Source: Budorcas taxicolor (lineage: Eukaryota; Chordata; Mammalia; Artiodactyla; Bovidae). Taken from it: 64,000 nt of DNA. Below the pieces are notes generated by a model. That model worked only from the letters and a program-made list of their open reading frames with translations, made no database searches and was not told the DNA's origin. The stretch is from the NCBI RefSeq assembly GCF_023091745.1, contig NC_068913.1, positions 38,880,501-38,944,500 of the forward strand. Reading direction: 5' to 3'. The translations under genes were made by a program, and so were the position numbers. This document shows, in pieces, positions 1-10,910 of this stretch (positions are counted from its first letter, which is position 1; each line of letters begins with the position of its first letter).

Positions 1-835
1 TCCAAATTTTAATCCTGTACTTCAATTCTCAACAAAAGGGAGGGGTGTGGGGTAAGATTTCTATCAATATATTAAGTTTGATGTGACCTGGGTGTAATTT
101 CCCAAGTTTGTATTGGACTATAGAAGTAAAATATATCTATACTGTGCTTATAGCACTTACTTTTTACATCAAATAATGAGAGCACTGTTAAAAATAAAAA
201 AGTAAATTGATTGAATATTGTGTGTGTTTGTGTGAAATCTGTGCTCCAAATCAGTAGAATTTAAATTTAGCTCTTATATAACAAGCATAGAAACATCTAA
301 TTTAAGTCAGAATAACATACAAAAGAAAACATCTTTGAATTTTGAACGTTAACAGTCTAATAAAATATTTTAATTAACTAGTAAATAACTGATCATTAAG
401 TTAGGTGCACTTTTAGCTTTGAAGTTAATTTGATATTATGTTGCATATCTCATAATAAATACCTCATTTTTCTTCTAGAAATGAATTCACAAAATATAGG
501 CCCGTAAAAATTTATTATATTTTAATTATTGTTACCTCACTTTATTCCATTTTTATCAGAAGTGACACTGCATGTTACTAAAGCTGGAAAACTGTTCGTT
601 TTAAGTCAATCTATCTGGTCAGTATTAATCCAAAGGAGAATAAATTTCATGTATCATTTATAGTTGCTTTTGAAACATGCCAAGTAATTCATAATAGTGA
701 TTTTAGGTAGTCACCCAAACTGTAATTTGTTTGTTCTAAATTGCAAATTATTTAAATTTCAAATATTTATAATATGTTGTAATGTCTTTCATTAAGTATA
801 TCTTTCAGTGTTGGTGTATGAATAATGTTTCAATA
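1..835. other. AT-rich sequence, nothing recognised
   Basis: This stretch is strongly AT-rich with no long open frame and no repeat family that I recognise. It may be unique intergenic DNA or very old repeat. Confidence 0.5.
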
Positions 836-846
836 AAGTTGTTTAC

Positions 847-1102
847 TTTGGAAATATAATATCTGTTAGAAAGTAATATGTATGGAAAGTAATATCTATT
901 GGAAAAGACCCTGATGCTGGGAAAGATTGAGGGCGGGAGGAGAAGGGGATGACAGAGGATGAGATGGTTGGATGGCATCACCAACTCAATGGACATGAGT
1001 CTGAGTCAACTCCAGGAGTTGGTGCTGAACAAGGAGGCTTGGAGAGCTGTAGTCCTTGGGGTCGCAAAGAGTCGGACACAAGTGAGTGACTGAACTGAAC
1101 TG
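847..1102 (+). mobile_element. BovB LINE, 3' end only, with 5' filler
   Basis: Positions 901-1102 match the last 200 bp of BovB (RTE clade): the GATGCTGGGAAAGATTGAGG block, the GATGAGATGGTTGGATGGCATCACC block and the terminal GACTGAACTGAACTGA tail. An 11-bp direct repeat, AAAGTTGTTTA, lies at 836-846 and 1103-1113 and reads as the target duplication. It therefore includes about 54 bp (847-900) that is not BovB and is itself made of two similar blocks starting GAAAGTAATAT. The piece is 5'-truncated and carries no protein function. Confidence 0.9.
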
Positions 1103-1274
1103 AAAGTTGTTTATGCATTTTTTTCTTGCATCTGATGTATGATACCAAACTGTATGGTTTATCATACAGTTTCCTATATTCCCTTGCTATATCTCATGGC
1201 TATGATTTTATTCTCTCCCACTTAGGCACTGTGCTTTGTACATATCTTTATTATGAATAGCCATATAGATTTTT

Positions 1275-1622
1275 TGACTTATTTATTTTTAATTGAAGGA
1301 TAATTGCTTTACAATATTCTCTTGGCTTCTGCCATACAATAACATGAGTCAGTCATAGGTGTACACATATACCCTCCCTCTTGAACCTCCTCTCACCCTG
1401 TCCTACCCCTTAGGTTGTCACAGAGCCCTGGTTTGCATTCTCCGGTCATTCAGGAAGTTCCCACTGGCTATCTCTTTTGCTTCTGATAGTGTATACATTT
1501 CCATGCTACTCTCTCCATTTGTCCCACCCTCACCTTCTCTACCCTGTATCCTCGGGTCTTTCCTCTTTCTCTGCATCTCCACTGCTGCCCTGCAAATAAG
1601 TTCATCAGTACCATCTTTCTAG
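1275..1622 (-). mobile_element. Ruminant/artiodactyl L1 3' end, antisense
   Basis: The plus strand reads the complement of an L1 3' UTR: a T-rich start, then the ATTGCTTTACAATATT and CATAGGTGTACACATATACCC blocks and the pyrimidine-rich CCTCCCTCTTGAACCTCC stretch. A perfect 10-bp repeat, ATAGATTTTT, at 1265-1274 and 1623-1632 marks the target duplication and sets the edges. It is truncated and non-coding. An 87-residue open frame across it is only the antisense of this 3' UTR. Confidence 0.8.
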
Positions 1623-1793
1623 ATAGATTTTTAAATAATTATTTAATATCTATTTTCTTTACTAAAGTGTATGTGATCGTCTGACAATAGAACATATGGT
1701 TTCTTTTTATATCATTAATACTTAACATGGTAAATAATACATGATAATGAATGTTTGTTATAAAAATTAATTAGCTCATATTAAGGAGTTAAT

Positions 1794-2017
1794 CGGCCTT
1801 CCTCCCCGGCACTAGTAGTAAAGAATCCATCTGCCAGTGCAGGACACACACGAGATGTGAATTTGATCCCTGGGTCAGGGATATCCCCTGGAGGAGGAAA
1901 TGGCAACTTATTCCATTATTCTTGCTAGGCGGATCCCATGGACAGAGGAGCCTGGCATCCTATACAGTCCATTGGGGTCGCAAACAGCTGGACATGGCTG
2001 AACATCTGAGCAATAAC
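1794..2017 (+). mobile_element. Bov-tA SINE
   Basis: This is a tRNA-Glu-derived head (AGTAGTAAAGAATCCATCTGCC, then the B-box-like TTTGATCCCTGGGTC) fused to the Bov-A body (GGAAATGGCAACTTATTCC, CCCATGGACAGAGGAGCCTGG, GGGGTCGCAAACAGCTGGACA). A perfect 11-bp duplication, AAGGAGTTAAT, lies at 1783-1793 and 2018-2028. It carries a small insertion in the head (CACACACGAGATGTG), seen in a subset of copies. Confidence 0.95.
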
Positions 2018-2028
2018 AAGGAGTTAAT

Positions 2029-2566
2029 TATTATTAATAGCCTCAGTATTTAATAACACTAAAAGTGAAAATACACAGTTTTTACATATACTATGAAAAA
2101 AACAGAAGCCAAATGTTGTAAATATGGATAGGTTTCAAGTTACATGGATATAACCATACACATTCCACACTAAAATGATTTAAAGTTTCAGCATCCTCTC
2201 TGTACAAAACTTACTCCAAAATATGCCTGATCCATTTTCTAGAAAGCCTGCTCTTGTTGCAATGAAAACCTGCTTTAAAAAAAAAAAAAAATTACAGCAA
2301 TCAAAATTACATTTGGAGCCCTGCCAGTTTGCTTTTGGTTTCTACCATGAGAAACTCTTCTTGAGTATATTTGATAATTTCTCTATATCACCACCCAAAG
2401 TTTGGCAAATTTCCTAGACAGGCAACATACCTGAACATACAAATCAAAGAAAAAAATTAGTGAAGCTATAAAGCAAATAAATGGGATTCCATTCTGTTAA
2501 TAGGCTAACAGTTGAATAAAATTTCCCTTTTTCTTTATAATATAAGCTAAGTATTTAACATACAGT
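2029..2566. other. No recognised feature
   Basis: AT-rich sequence with one A-run near 2278-2291. The 64-residue open frame at 2223-2417 shows no family features and is treated as chance. Confidence 0.5.
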
Positions 2567-2578
2567 ATGGATTATGAG

Positions 2579-2791
2579 GGGGTTCCCTGGTGGCTCAGAC
2601 AGTAAAGAATCTGCCTGCAATGCAGCTCACTGTGGTTCTATCCCTATGTCGGGAAGATCCCTTGGAGAAGTGAATACCCACTGCAGTTTTCTTGCCTGGA
2701 GAAGCTCATGGACAGAGGAGCCTGGTGGGCTACAATCCATGGGGTTGCAAAGAGTTGGATATGACTAAGCAACTAACATTTTCACTTTCAC
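2579..2791 (+). mobile_element. Bov-tA SINE
   Basis: The standard head GGTTCCCTGGTGGCTCAGAC is followed by the Bov-A body and the TTGGATATGACTAAGCAACTAAC tail. A perfect 12-bp duplication, ATGGATTATGAG, at 2567-2578 and 2792-2803 fixes the ends. The insertion is full length. Confidence 0.95.
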
Positions 2792-2803
2792 ATGGATTAT
2801 GAG

Positions 2804-3382
2804 ATATTTGATGTGCTGTTGTTATATTCATGGAAAGGTTTTACTGAGATGCACCAGTGTAACTGACAATAATTTTTTTGAAATAAAATACATTTAATTT
2901 TAAATTTAGTTATTTTAAAGAAATCATTATTTTGGACTACTGCAGTTTCAGAAATTTCCAACTTTGTTGATTCCATCTGGTAGATTTATATATCTCTTTT
3001 TTTAAAAATCACCTAAATGTCACTCTCTTTCATTTGAAATCTAGCCATCTCCCAAGCAAGAAATGGAAATTGAAACCTAGTGCAAAGTGGCTATAAAACA
3101 GTGGAACCCAGTTATATAAGTAGTTATTAAACAAATTTTATTGTTCCATACATTAAAATGTAAAAACATGATTATGTGCATTTAAATCTACTCATATAAT
3201 TATGATTCATGATTTTCTGTTGTACAGCACAGCTATTCTATATCTATGGAATTATACATATTGCCTACTCTAATTATGATCATGATGAATTCAGTCCTCC
3301 CAAAGAAAAAAGACTCAACCAAATAAAAGAAAATTTTGTTTTGCTAGAGAGCAAGTGTAAAATTTTTAAGACTCAGATAAAA
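2804..3382. other. AT-rich spacer, possible L1 trace
   Basis: Mostly anonymous AT-rich sequence. Around 3205-3265, CTGTTGTACAGCACAG followed by an A/T-rich stretch weakly resembles the complement of an artiodactyl L1 3' UTR, which is not enough to call. Confidence 0.35.
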
Positions 3383-3395
3383 GAAAATCTCATTG

Positions 3396-3729
3396 CAGGG
3401 CTTCCTTAGTGGCTCGGTGGTGAAAAATCCTCCTGTCAATGCAAGAGGGTTCGACCCCTGGTCTAGGAAGATCCCACATGCTTTAGGGCAACTAAGCCCC
3501 TGTGCCACAGCTACTGAGCCTGTGCTCTGGAGTCTGAGAACCACAACTATTGAGCCCACGTGCCACAACTACTGAAGCCCGAGGGCTCTAGAGTCTGTGT
3601 TCCAGAACAAGAGAAGCCACTGCATTGAGGAGCCTGTAGATGGCAGCTAGAGAGTAGCATGTGCTTGCTTGCCACAATTTTAAAAAGCCTGTGCAGCCAT
3701 GAAGACTCGGAACAGAGAAAGAAAGAAAA
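3396..3729 (+). mobile_element. CHR-type SINE (cetartiodactyl)
   Basis: The tRNA-Glu-like head (GGGCTTCCTTAGTGGCTC, GTTCGACCCCTGG) is followed by the CHR body, with repeated GCCACAACTACTGAAGCCC and TACTGAGCCTGTGCTCTGGAG modules, and a purine-rich GAAAGAAAGAAAAG tail. Flanks GAAAATCTCATTG (3383-3395) and GGAAATCTCAGTG (3730-3742) look like a diverged 13-bp target duplication, fitting an age older than the Bov-tA copies. Confidence 0.85.
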
Positions 3730-3785
3730 GGAAATCTCAGTGTAGACACTTGGAATATTAATTGCTTGACATTGAATTGATAATT

Positions 3786-3970
3786 GAAGTGAAAGTCTCT
3801 CAGTCTTGTCTGACTCTGTGATCCCACGGACTGTAGCCTGCCAGGCTCCTCTGTCCATGGAACTCTTCAGGCAAGAATACGTGAGTGGGTAGCTGTTCTC
3901 TTCTCCAGGGGTTCTTCCCAACTCAGGGATCAAACCCAGGTCTCCCACATTGCAGGCAGCCCAAATGAAA
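3786..3970 (-). mobile_element. Bov-tA SINE, antisense
   Basis: The plus strand shows the complement of a Bov-tA: AAAGTCTCTCAGTCTTGTCTGAC (tail side), CTCCTCTGTCCATGGAAC, then the head complement GATCAAACCCAGGTCTCCC. The head is cut short after GCAGGCAGCCC. An 8-bp repeat, TGATAATT, at 3778-3785 and 3971-3978 is the probable target duplication. The 169-residue antisense open frame at 3547-4056 is built from this SINE and the CHR element and is not a gene. Confidence 0.9.
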
Positions 3971-3978
3971 TGATAATT

Positions 3979-5917
3979 AGGTACAACTAAAACATTTTTA
4001 CTGATATCATTATAGAAACCAATGCATTCATAAATATTTTTGTGAAAAAAAATCACATGTTCCTAAAATATCTGCTTACATTCTAGTTTATCAATGATTT
4101 TTAAATTAATGAAAAAAAATTGAGGAACTCATTTCTTTTTAAACAATTTGTAGTCTATATTAAATACTATTACTTAAATTGTCACGTTGGATCTGTTTCA
4201 ATAAACACGTTATACAAAATTTGTGTAACCTTTTCCATTTTATCAACAAGAAAGAAATTCTCAGCAAACACTTTGCTTAGGGTGGCAGGGAGATTGTGAC
4301 TCTGAATCACTGGCAAGTGCTAATTAGCAAAAGAGAAGGCAGTTTGCAGTAAACGTCTTTTTCCATAGAGAGTTTTGGGCAGCAAAACCCAAGTTCTGTG
4401 AACTTCATTGGCTGTTCAACAGTCTTTTCATGGTAACACATAGCATTTACATTAGCATTAAACAAATTATTTGTAACTCTGAGTATGTGATAAGTTTCAC
4501 AGGCTTAGTTCACAATTAGTCTTATTGCTTATACAAAAAATAATCTAAACAATTCCATAGTTTAAGCTGTTAAAGTTTTTTTTTTTTAATTGGGACAATT
4601 ATTCCTCTCACTGAAGTGCAGAAGGATCCAAGTTACTGATATGATGTTATATTTCTATTTATTATACAGTGAAAAAAAATGCACCCTGTGTAGAATTACA
4701 AGGCTCTAATTTCATTGAAAGTTTGTGTGATGTCATAAACCAAAAGACTGGAAAACAAAATCTTTAAAATTCTAATATGAAAAGTTAAGAACATGTGTTC
4801 CCTGAATATGCTCTGTAACATTGTATATTACTTGTTTCTTAATGGCCCATTTTCTACTTGCATATCAAAATTTGTAAATTATAAAATATTCAGAAAATGT
4901 TTAGTATTCTGCTTAACAGTCAGTAAAAACAATTGAAAACATTCCAGTAGGAAATTATTTTATTGCCCTAGAAATGGGCAAAATCACATTAAAATTTATG
5001 ACATCAATGAAACCATCTATTAAAATGCATGTATAGTTTAGAACAATTTAATCAGGACCTACCTTTAGCAAAATGTTAGTCAATCATGATGGCAATAAAT
5101 CCCAAAGTTACCCCAAAGTAATAAGAATGTCTCTGTTTTGAGCTATAAACCCTGGATAGTTTAATATATTTTATAGGGAACGTCACTTATAAAGACATAT
5201 CACTACCATTCCTTATTAGTTGGGGTGAAGCTTGTGTTTAACTGTATAAGTTGTCTCAGTGAATTTAATTTTCCCCAGATAGAGAGAACCTCTGGCTCCA
5301 GGAGGCTTGATCAATGGAGTACAGTATCCTAGGAAGCAGTCATAACTCTGAATATAAGGCACTAATATTTGCAGTAGTTTGTATCCTATTCCAAGCCTCC
5401 TATAGATTTGCATGTTGTATTTTAAGGTCAGATGAGCTATAAATAAAAAGATTTAAGAATTATTTTCAAACAAAACTCAGTGTGAGTTATCTGGAAACTT
5501 CACAGAGGGCATTGAGAGTTGTAGCCTCCCGTGATGAATAATGCAGTGTGTCTTTTACACATGGTATCACAGCACAGCATTATTACAGCACACACTCCAG
5601 AATATTCCCCCAGCCTGTGGTGGGTAACCTCAGCCTCTTCTTCAGCACCAGTCTGAAGCAATAGCACAGAAGTGGCACTTAGGCAACTGTATCTAAAGCA
5701 GTGGGAGACTGGCACTGCGGCGGTAACCACAAGCAAAAACATCAGTCCTCATCCACAGTGAGTGAATGCTAGGAGCACAGTTGATGGAGAATAATTTTAA
5801 ATGTGCATGCATGAAATGTCCCACAAGGATGCTTAGGAAAGAAGTGAAGAGATCTTAAGGGACCAGAGATTCCCAAAATAGAAGAGAAGAGGAAATGTGC
5901 TTATTACTTATAATATG
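3979..5917. other. Anonymous AT-rich sequence with one GC-richer block
   Basis: No repeat or gene is recognised over about 1.9 kb. The block at about 5486-5760 is visibly richer in G and C than its surroundings and holds an 80-codon minus-strand frame (5500-5742) with a hydrophobic start and Cys-rich composition. No domain or splice context supports it as an exon. Confidence 0.4.
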
Positions 5918-6024
5918 CAACCCCATAATGTAAGCAGTGGACTTTGGTGCTTATGATAAGTCAGTGTAAGTTCATCTGTTCCAACAAATGTACTGCTCTG
6001 TCGGGAAAAGGTGTTGAAGCGGGT
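5918..6024 (+). mobile_element. Old L1 (L1M-type) 3' UTR fragment
   Basis: GTAAGCAGTGGACTTTGG, GTAAGTTCATCTGTTCCAAC and AAATGTACTGCTCTG match the 3' UTR of old mammalian L1s. The match stops near 6024, where antisense LTR-like sequence begins. Confidence 0.6.
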
Positions 6025-6516
6025 CACAGCAGTCTTCTCACATTGGTTATGTGGGGGGAGTGTGTAACTTCCTTGGTTCTGTCTCACCGGAGCAAAACTT
6101 TGAAGCAATGGACAGACCAGTGTTACGGCTCGGTTATTGTAGACCAGTGTTACAGCTCATTGCAGCTCAGTTTTATTTGGCAAGCAAAAGAAGATATATC
6201 CTTGAGGCATGAGAGTGGGCCGACTCAAAAGAAGTGAAGAAAAGTAAATAGACGGGCTCAATTTTGGATCCTCTTTTTATATGTGTTTTCTCCTCCCCCT
6301 GAGCCTGCCCTATGCAAATTGGACTAGCCAGTAAAGCTGTTTGTTTCACCTGAAGTTCTCACTCTAGTCCTCAGACCTTCCTTTGCTCTATTTTCGTGGG
6401 CTTTTCCCTTCTTTGTCTTTTAGCCACCACTATTCTGGACTTCTGTTTCCTATTCTAACTATGTGACAGCTGTACCTGGGGTGTGAAGCTGGAGGTGTGT
6501 GGGATAATCATCTTGC
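6025..6516 (-). mobile_element. Antisense LTR of an endogenous retrovirus (solo or partial)
   Basis: Read on the minus strand, this has LTR architecture in order: an octamer motif ATTTGCAT (complement at 6312-6319), a TATA box ACATATAAAAAGAG (6271-6284) about 30 bp later, a T/C-rich stretch, and a poly(A) signal AATAAA (complement at 6172-6177) followed by a terminal GTAACA. GACCAGTGTTAC occurs twice, 27 bp apart (6115-6126 and 6142-6153). I found no target duplication, so the edges are approximate. No gag, pol or env lies next to it. The wording resembles ruminant class I LTRs, but the family is not certain. Confidence 0.55.
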
Positions 6517-7084
6517 ATATATACATTTTTTACATTACACTGATTCACTTATGTCACAAAGCACATTATGAGGTTTGTATTTTAGAATCCTAAGAAATTT
6601 TTAAAATAATAAAAGTTCTCTAATTTCAGTGATAAATATTTCTTGGAAGATAAAAAGCATGTAATCTAATTCTCATAAAAATAATCATTGTAATAATTCT
6701 AAACACAAATTTAGGAGAGAGAGCAAGACAGAGAGATTAATCTCCCACAATGCTCTTAGATTTGTATATTAATATCTTTATAACATTTTGAAATTGTCCT
6801 TTTAGTACCAAAACATTATGGGCATGTATTTATATTTTGGTCAGTGAATTTAATGGGAAAATATCATACTGTTGGAAAAGTCTTCTAGGTGTAAATTAAG
6901 TAATTTTCTCATGTGTTTGAGTTCTCATATAAAATGGATTTTCAGCTATGAATTGCTGTACTGAGATTTAAAAAAAAATAAGAAAATCACACCACAAATT
7001 ATAAATATCAAGTTGTAGCATCTTGGTATTAGCAAAGACCTTGATTTAAAATATTTATTGAGAAATCTCTCCATTGTAAAGACA
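6517..7084. other. No recognised feature
   Basis: AT-rich sequence without recognisable repeat or coding potential. Confidence 0.45.
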
Positions 7085-7365
7085 GCAAAAGATTATACGA
7101 TTTTTTAAATTCAGTTATACAGATACACATATATTATGTTTGAGATTATTTTCCACTATAGCTTTTTACAAGATATTAACTATAGTTCCCTGTGATAAGA
7201 TTATATGAAATTTGAACAGAACATGGTGAATTGTAAGGAAGGTTCAAGAAGGAGGGGACGTATGTATACCTATGGCTGATTCATTTGAGATATGGCAGAA
7301 ACCAACACAATATTGTAAAACAATTATGTTCCAATTAAAAATAATTATTTTTATTAAAAATTAAA
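7085..7365 (+). mobile_element. Artiodactyl L1 3' end, sense
   Basis: The order ACAAGATATTAACTATAGTTCCC, GGTTCAAGAAGGAGGGGACG, TATGTATACCTATGGCTGATTC, CAACACAATATTGTAAAAC and a final A-rich tail is the artiodactyl L1 3' UTR. It is 5'-truncated and has no open frame. Confidence 0.8.
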
Positions 7366-7586
7366 TAATAACTCATCATTTATTTGATCCAATTTGAGAG
7401 AGGTCATGATATGCCCTCCTGACAAGGGAACTGCTAAGGGGTATGAATTCTGACATTCTTCTCCTTAGAGAGCATGTAGTCATTACAGTAAAAGTATGAC
7501 CTGTTTTATGTTTAACCCAGTAGTTCAGACTTTTTGAAAAGAGTAATCACTCAACCAGCGGTGTGGTTGGGTTCCTTTACATCACT

Positions 7587-7813
7587 TACTTGCTCATGCT
7601 TAGTCACTTCAGTCACGTCCAACTCTTTGCAACCCTTTGGACCATAACCCTGTAGGTTCCTCTGTCCATGGAATTTTCCAGGCAAGAATACTGGAGTGGG
7701 TTGCCATGCCCTCTTCCAGGGGATCTTCCCAACCCAGGAAGAGAGAACCTGGATCTCCTGTATCTCTGACATTGCAGGTGGATTTTTTACCTACTGAGCC
7801 ACATGGGAAGTCC
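7587..7813 (-). mobile_element. Bov-tA SINE, antisense
   Basis: Complement of a nearly full Bov-tA, from AGTCACTTCAGTCACGTCCAAC through the body to the head complement TACTGAGCCACATGGGAAGTC. Similar flanks (CTTTACATCA near 7576 and CTTGACATCA near 7814) suggest a target duplication with one change. Open frames on both strands here are SINE artefacts. Confidence 0.9.
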
Positions 7814-7815
7814 CT

Positions 7816-8927
7816 TGACATCATTAGGGGACTGGAAAGACTGTGGAGAAACATGTATTGACCTGAAGGATTAGGCATGCTTGAAGCAATGTGGCCATTT
7901 CCTGTGGTGAAAACGCAATGATTTCCAGTGACCTAGAGACTGGGCTAGGGTGGAACTAAGCGAAACTCTCCTCCCTGGCTTCCTGGGATTTTCAGTTTCT
8001 CATTCTTGTCCCCATAAACATAATCATTCAGCGTCATTGCTCCCTAGGCGTTTACCCACTACGTCCTCCTGTTTTCTCTTCTAAGCTATCTCTTTGAGCT
8101 ATGTCCATAATGTTTGGTTTTTGATAGATGACTGATGGTTCATATGTGTTGAATTAATGTAAGAATGTAAAAACAAGCAAGATGTAGGTAGGTATAGCTT
8201 AAACTTTCAAAGGTCCAAGGCTCCTCCAAACTGTGTATTTAAACTTATTATTCTTAGAAACTTTTAAAAGATTATATATATAGATATATAAATTATTTCC
8301 TATATATTCTGTATTTTTGGGAAATAAAAATTATTTTCTTCCTCTCCAATTATAAAGTATATGCCAGTATATTCCCACTGAGGAAAAAAAAGTAGAAAAT
8401 TAGGCAATAAATAGTTTAATAAAGAAAAATACAGGATAAAAATACAAAGGGATTAGATATTGATAGATCTGAATGGAAGATGAATATATAAAAACCACTG
8501 AAAAATATTTGTAGACCATCTGGACCAAATAAATGGACTCATGGTATTATATTGAAATCCCAGTGAACCTATTTCATGACACAACCTTGAATTAGAATAT
8601 ATTACAACCATTATAAGGAACAAAGTAGAAATAATAAAGAATAATTCTAGATAAGTTAATGGAAAAAGCAAAACATACTTACCACAAATGTTTTTCTCAT
8701 TTCTAAAAAGCCTGCAATTTTCCGTGTCATATACAATTTTAAAAATAGTCAAACCTGCTACCCTGTTTGCAATCACCTTTATGGTGTCCAAGAATAGCAA
8801 ATCTTGCCCTCTCCATGTTTGAAAATAAATATTTGTGTGTGTGTGTTAAAAAAAAAAATCCATGGCTCAGTATAGACCAAATAATATGCTGCCATTGATA
8901 TCAACTGTTTTCAAGGAGTTAACTTGT
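7816..8927. other. AT-rich spacer
   Basis: Nothing is recognised apart from short AT and GT runs (for example near 8270-8290 and 8835-8846). The 115-residue minus frame at 8453-8800 is AT-composition driven and has no domain I can name. Confidence 0.45.
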
Positions 8928-8928
8928 G

Positions 8929-8951
8929 ACTGAAGTGACTTAGCAGCAGCA
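8929..8951 (+). mobile_element. Very short Bov-A2 3' stub
   Basis: TGACTGAAGTGACTTAGCAG plus CAG is the exact 3' end of a Bov-A2 SINE (compare the tails of the copies at 27.3 and 29.0 kb). It stands alone in unrelated sequence, so it is an extremely 5'-truncated insertion or a deletion remnant. Confidence 0.65.
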
Positions 8952-9344
8952 GAGCCTTATGAAACTGAAACTTTTTGGAAAGCAAGAAATTAGAAGAGAA
9001 TTTTTATAAGGAGGACAACTGAGGTGTTGGTGGTCAGGAATATAAGGAGAATTATTTGGACTCTAGAATGTATGCTATTTTTTAAACCAAATATAGACAT
9101 TTCTTCAAAATCAATTTTAGTTTTTAAAAATTATTTTACTGTATTGTTTATATTTCTTTACCATTTTATCAGCCTATATTACTCTTTTAAAATTAATATC
9201 AAAAGTTTAGAAATCATAATAAATAAGACAGTACAATGGAGAATGATCATTGATTCAGTTCATAAATATTACCATGGGTGGCATAAAATGTGGAGTACAA
9301 TGCAAGAGTGAGTGTTTATAAAAATAGAGTCTTTTATCCTTGCC

Positions 9345-9514
9345 GACCCTTATAATGTTTCCTTTTTAATTATGACTGTCTTAGTTTATGTGAAGTGGCA
9401 TTTTATTTTGTTTTTAATTTCCATTCCTCTAGTGAATTATGATGTTGAATCATTTTCACGTGCTTATTGGCAATTTGTATTTCTTCCTTTGATAAATGTC
9501 TCTTCAGACCCTTT
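9345..9514 (-). mobile_element. Old L1, 5'-inverted segment
   Basis: The plus strand reads the complement of the end of L1 ORF2: GTGAAGTGGCATTTTATTTTG, TGATGTTGAATCATTTTCACG, TGCTTATTGGCAATTTGTAT. It directly abuts the sense-oriented rest of the same L1 near 9515. An inverted 5' piece joined to a sense 3' piece is the usual product of twin priming. Confidence 0.7.
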
Positions 9515-10061
9515 CATACAATGGTGTAGCTCTTTGGCAAACAGTCTTGCATTCTTCAAAAAGTTAAATATAGAATTACCACAGAAACCAGCAATCCACC
9601 TCTAGGCTCCCAAGAAACATAAAATCACTTGAATATTCATAGCATCATCATTCATAATAGCCAGAGGTAGAGACAATCTAAATGTCCATCAACTGATGAA
9701 TGAATAAATAAAATATGGTATATCCTTATAATAGAAAAAGATTCAGGCATAAAAAGAATGATTATTAATGCATGCTATAAACATGCATAAACCTTGGAAA
9801 CATTATGTCATGTGGAAGTAACCAGTCACAAAATCTCAAGTATTTTATTATTCCTCTTATATGAAAGTTCCAAAATTGCTAAGTTCATAGAGACTGAAGG
9901 AACATTGGTGGTTTTTTAGGTCTATGAGAATGAAGGGAAATGAGAAGTGGTTGCTAAAGAGAACAGGGTTTCTTTAGAAGATGATTAAAGTGTTATAAAA
10001 TTGTGGTGATGGTGGTACAACTCTGAACTTACAAAAATCAGTGAATTATAACATTTAAAGG

Positions 10062-10255
10062 GCTTTTAAAGCATCTACCTGCAATGCAGGATACCCAGGC
10101 TTGATCCCTGGGTCGGGAAGATCCCCTGGAGAAATGAATGGCAACCCACTCCAGTATTCTTGCCTGGGAAATCCTATAAACAGTAGTCTGGAGGGCTACA
10201 GCCCATGGCGTGACAAAGAGTTGGACACAACTGAACGGCTAACATTTTCAGTTCA
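10062..10255 (+). mobile_element. Bov-tA SINE inside old L1
   Basis: GGCTTTTAAAGCATCTACCTG, CTTGATCCCTGGGTCGGGAAG, the standard Bov-A body and ACTGAACGGCTAACATTTTC identify a Bov-tA with a shortened head. L1 sequence lies on both sides (TTATAACATTTAAAGG before, CCCTTTAAAAGAGTAAATTA after), so it inserted into the L1. Confidence 0.9.
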
Positions 10256-10310
10256 GTTTTCATACCCTTTAAAAGAGTAAATTATGTTATGTACAAATTG
10301 TGTCTCAATT

Positions 10311-10750
10311 GTTGTTGTTTAGTCGCTCAATTGTGTCTGACTCTTTGCAACCCCATGGACTGCAGCACATCAGGCCTCCCTGTCCTTCACCACCTCCTGG
10401 AGCTTGCTAAAACTCTTGTCCATTGAGTGGGTGATGCCCTCCAACCATCTCATCCTCTGTAATCCCCTTACCCTCCTGCCTTCAATCTTTCCTAGGTCTT
10501 TTCTAATGAGTCTTCAGGGTCTTTTCTAATGAGTCAGCTCTTTGCACGAGGTGGCTGAAGTACCACAGCTTCAGCTTCAGCATCAGTCCTTGCAATAAAT
10601 ATTCAGAATGGATTTCCTTTAGGATTGACTGGTTTGATCTCCTTGTAGTCCTAGAGACTCTCAAGAGTCCTCTCCAACACCACAGTTCAAAAGCATCAAG
10701 TCTTCAGTGCTCAACCTTCTTTATGGTCCAACCCTCAAATCCATACATGA
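10311..10750 (-). mobile_element. BovB LINE 3' portion, antisense, inside old L1
   Basis: The plus strand shows the BovB 3' end complement (TCGCTCAATTGTGTCTGACTC, CCAACCATCTCATCCTCTG, TCCAACACCACAGTTCAAAAG) up to the complement of the ATGTATGGATTTGAGGG region. Flanks ACAAATTGTGTCTCAA (10293-10308) and ACAACTGTATCTCAGT (10750-10765) are a diverged target duplication of L1 sequence. A local direct repeat of TCTTTTCTAATGAGTC occurs near 10500-10535. It holds only the coding tail after the RT. Confidence 0.9.
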
Positions 10751-10910
10751 CAACTGTATCTCAGTAAAGTTGTCTTTTGAAACAAGAGAGAGGATAGAAT
10801 CCAATGTCTTTAAAAACCTTTGACACTATATATTTCCAAATCATTTATGTTTCTTATGAAACTGCTATGGGTTCTGGGAAGGCAAGCTAATAACTGTTTT
10901 CCAGTGTGAA

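Larger units (their letters stand above)
9515..10785 (+). mobile_element. Old L1 (L1M-type) 3' part, split by two insertions
   Basis: Sense text includes AAAAAGTTAAATATAGAATTACC, TTCATAATAGCCAGAG, AAATGTCCATCAACTGATGAATG and the 3' UTR block GGTGATGGTGGTACAACTCTG. It is broken by a Bov-tA near 10060-10255 and by an antisense BovB at 10311-10750. The final L1 words resume as GTATCTCAGTAAAGTTG. The ORF2 remnant is full of stops. Subfamily is not resolved. Confidence 0.75.

Noticed and set aside
3547..4056. 169-codon minus-strand open frame
   Set aside because: It is the antisense of a CHR SINE joined to a Bov-tA. SINE antisense frames are often open by composition.
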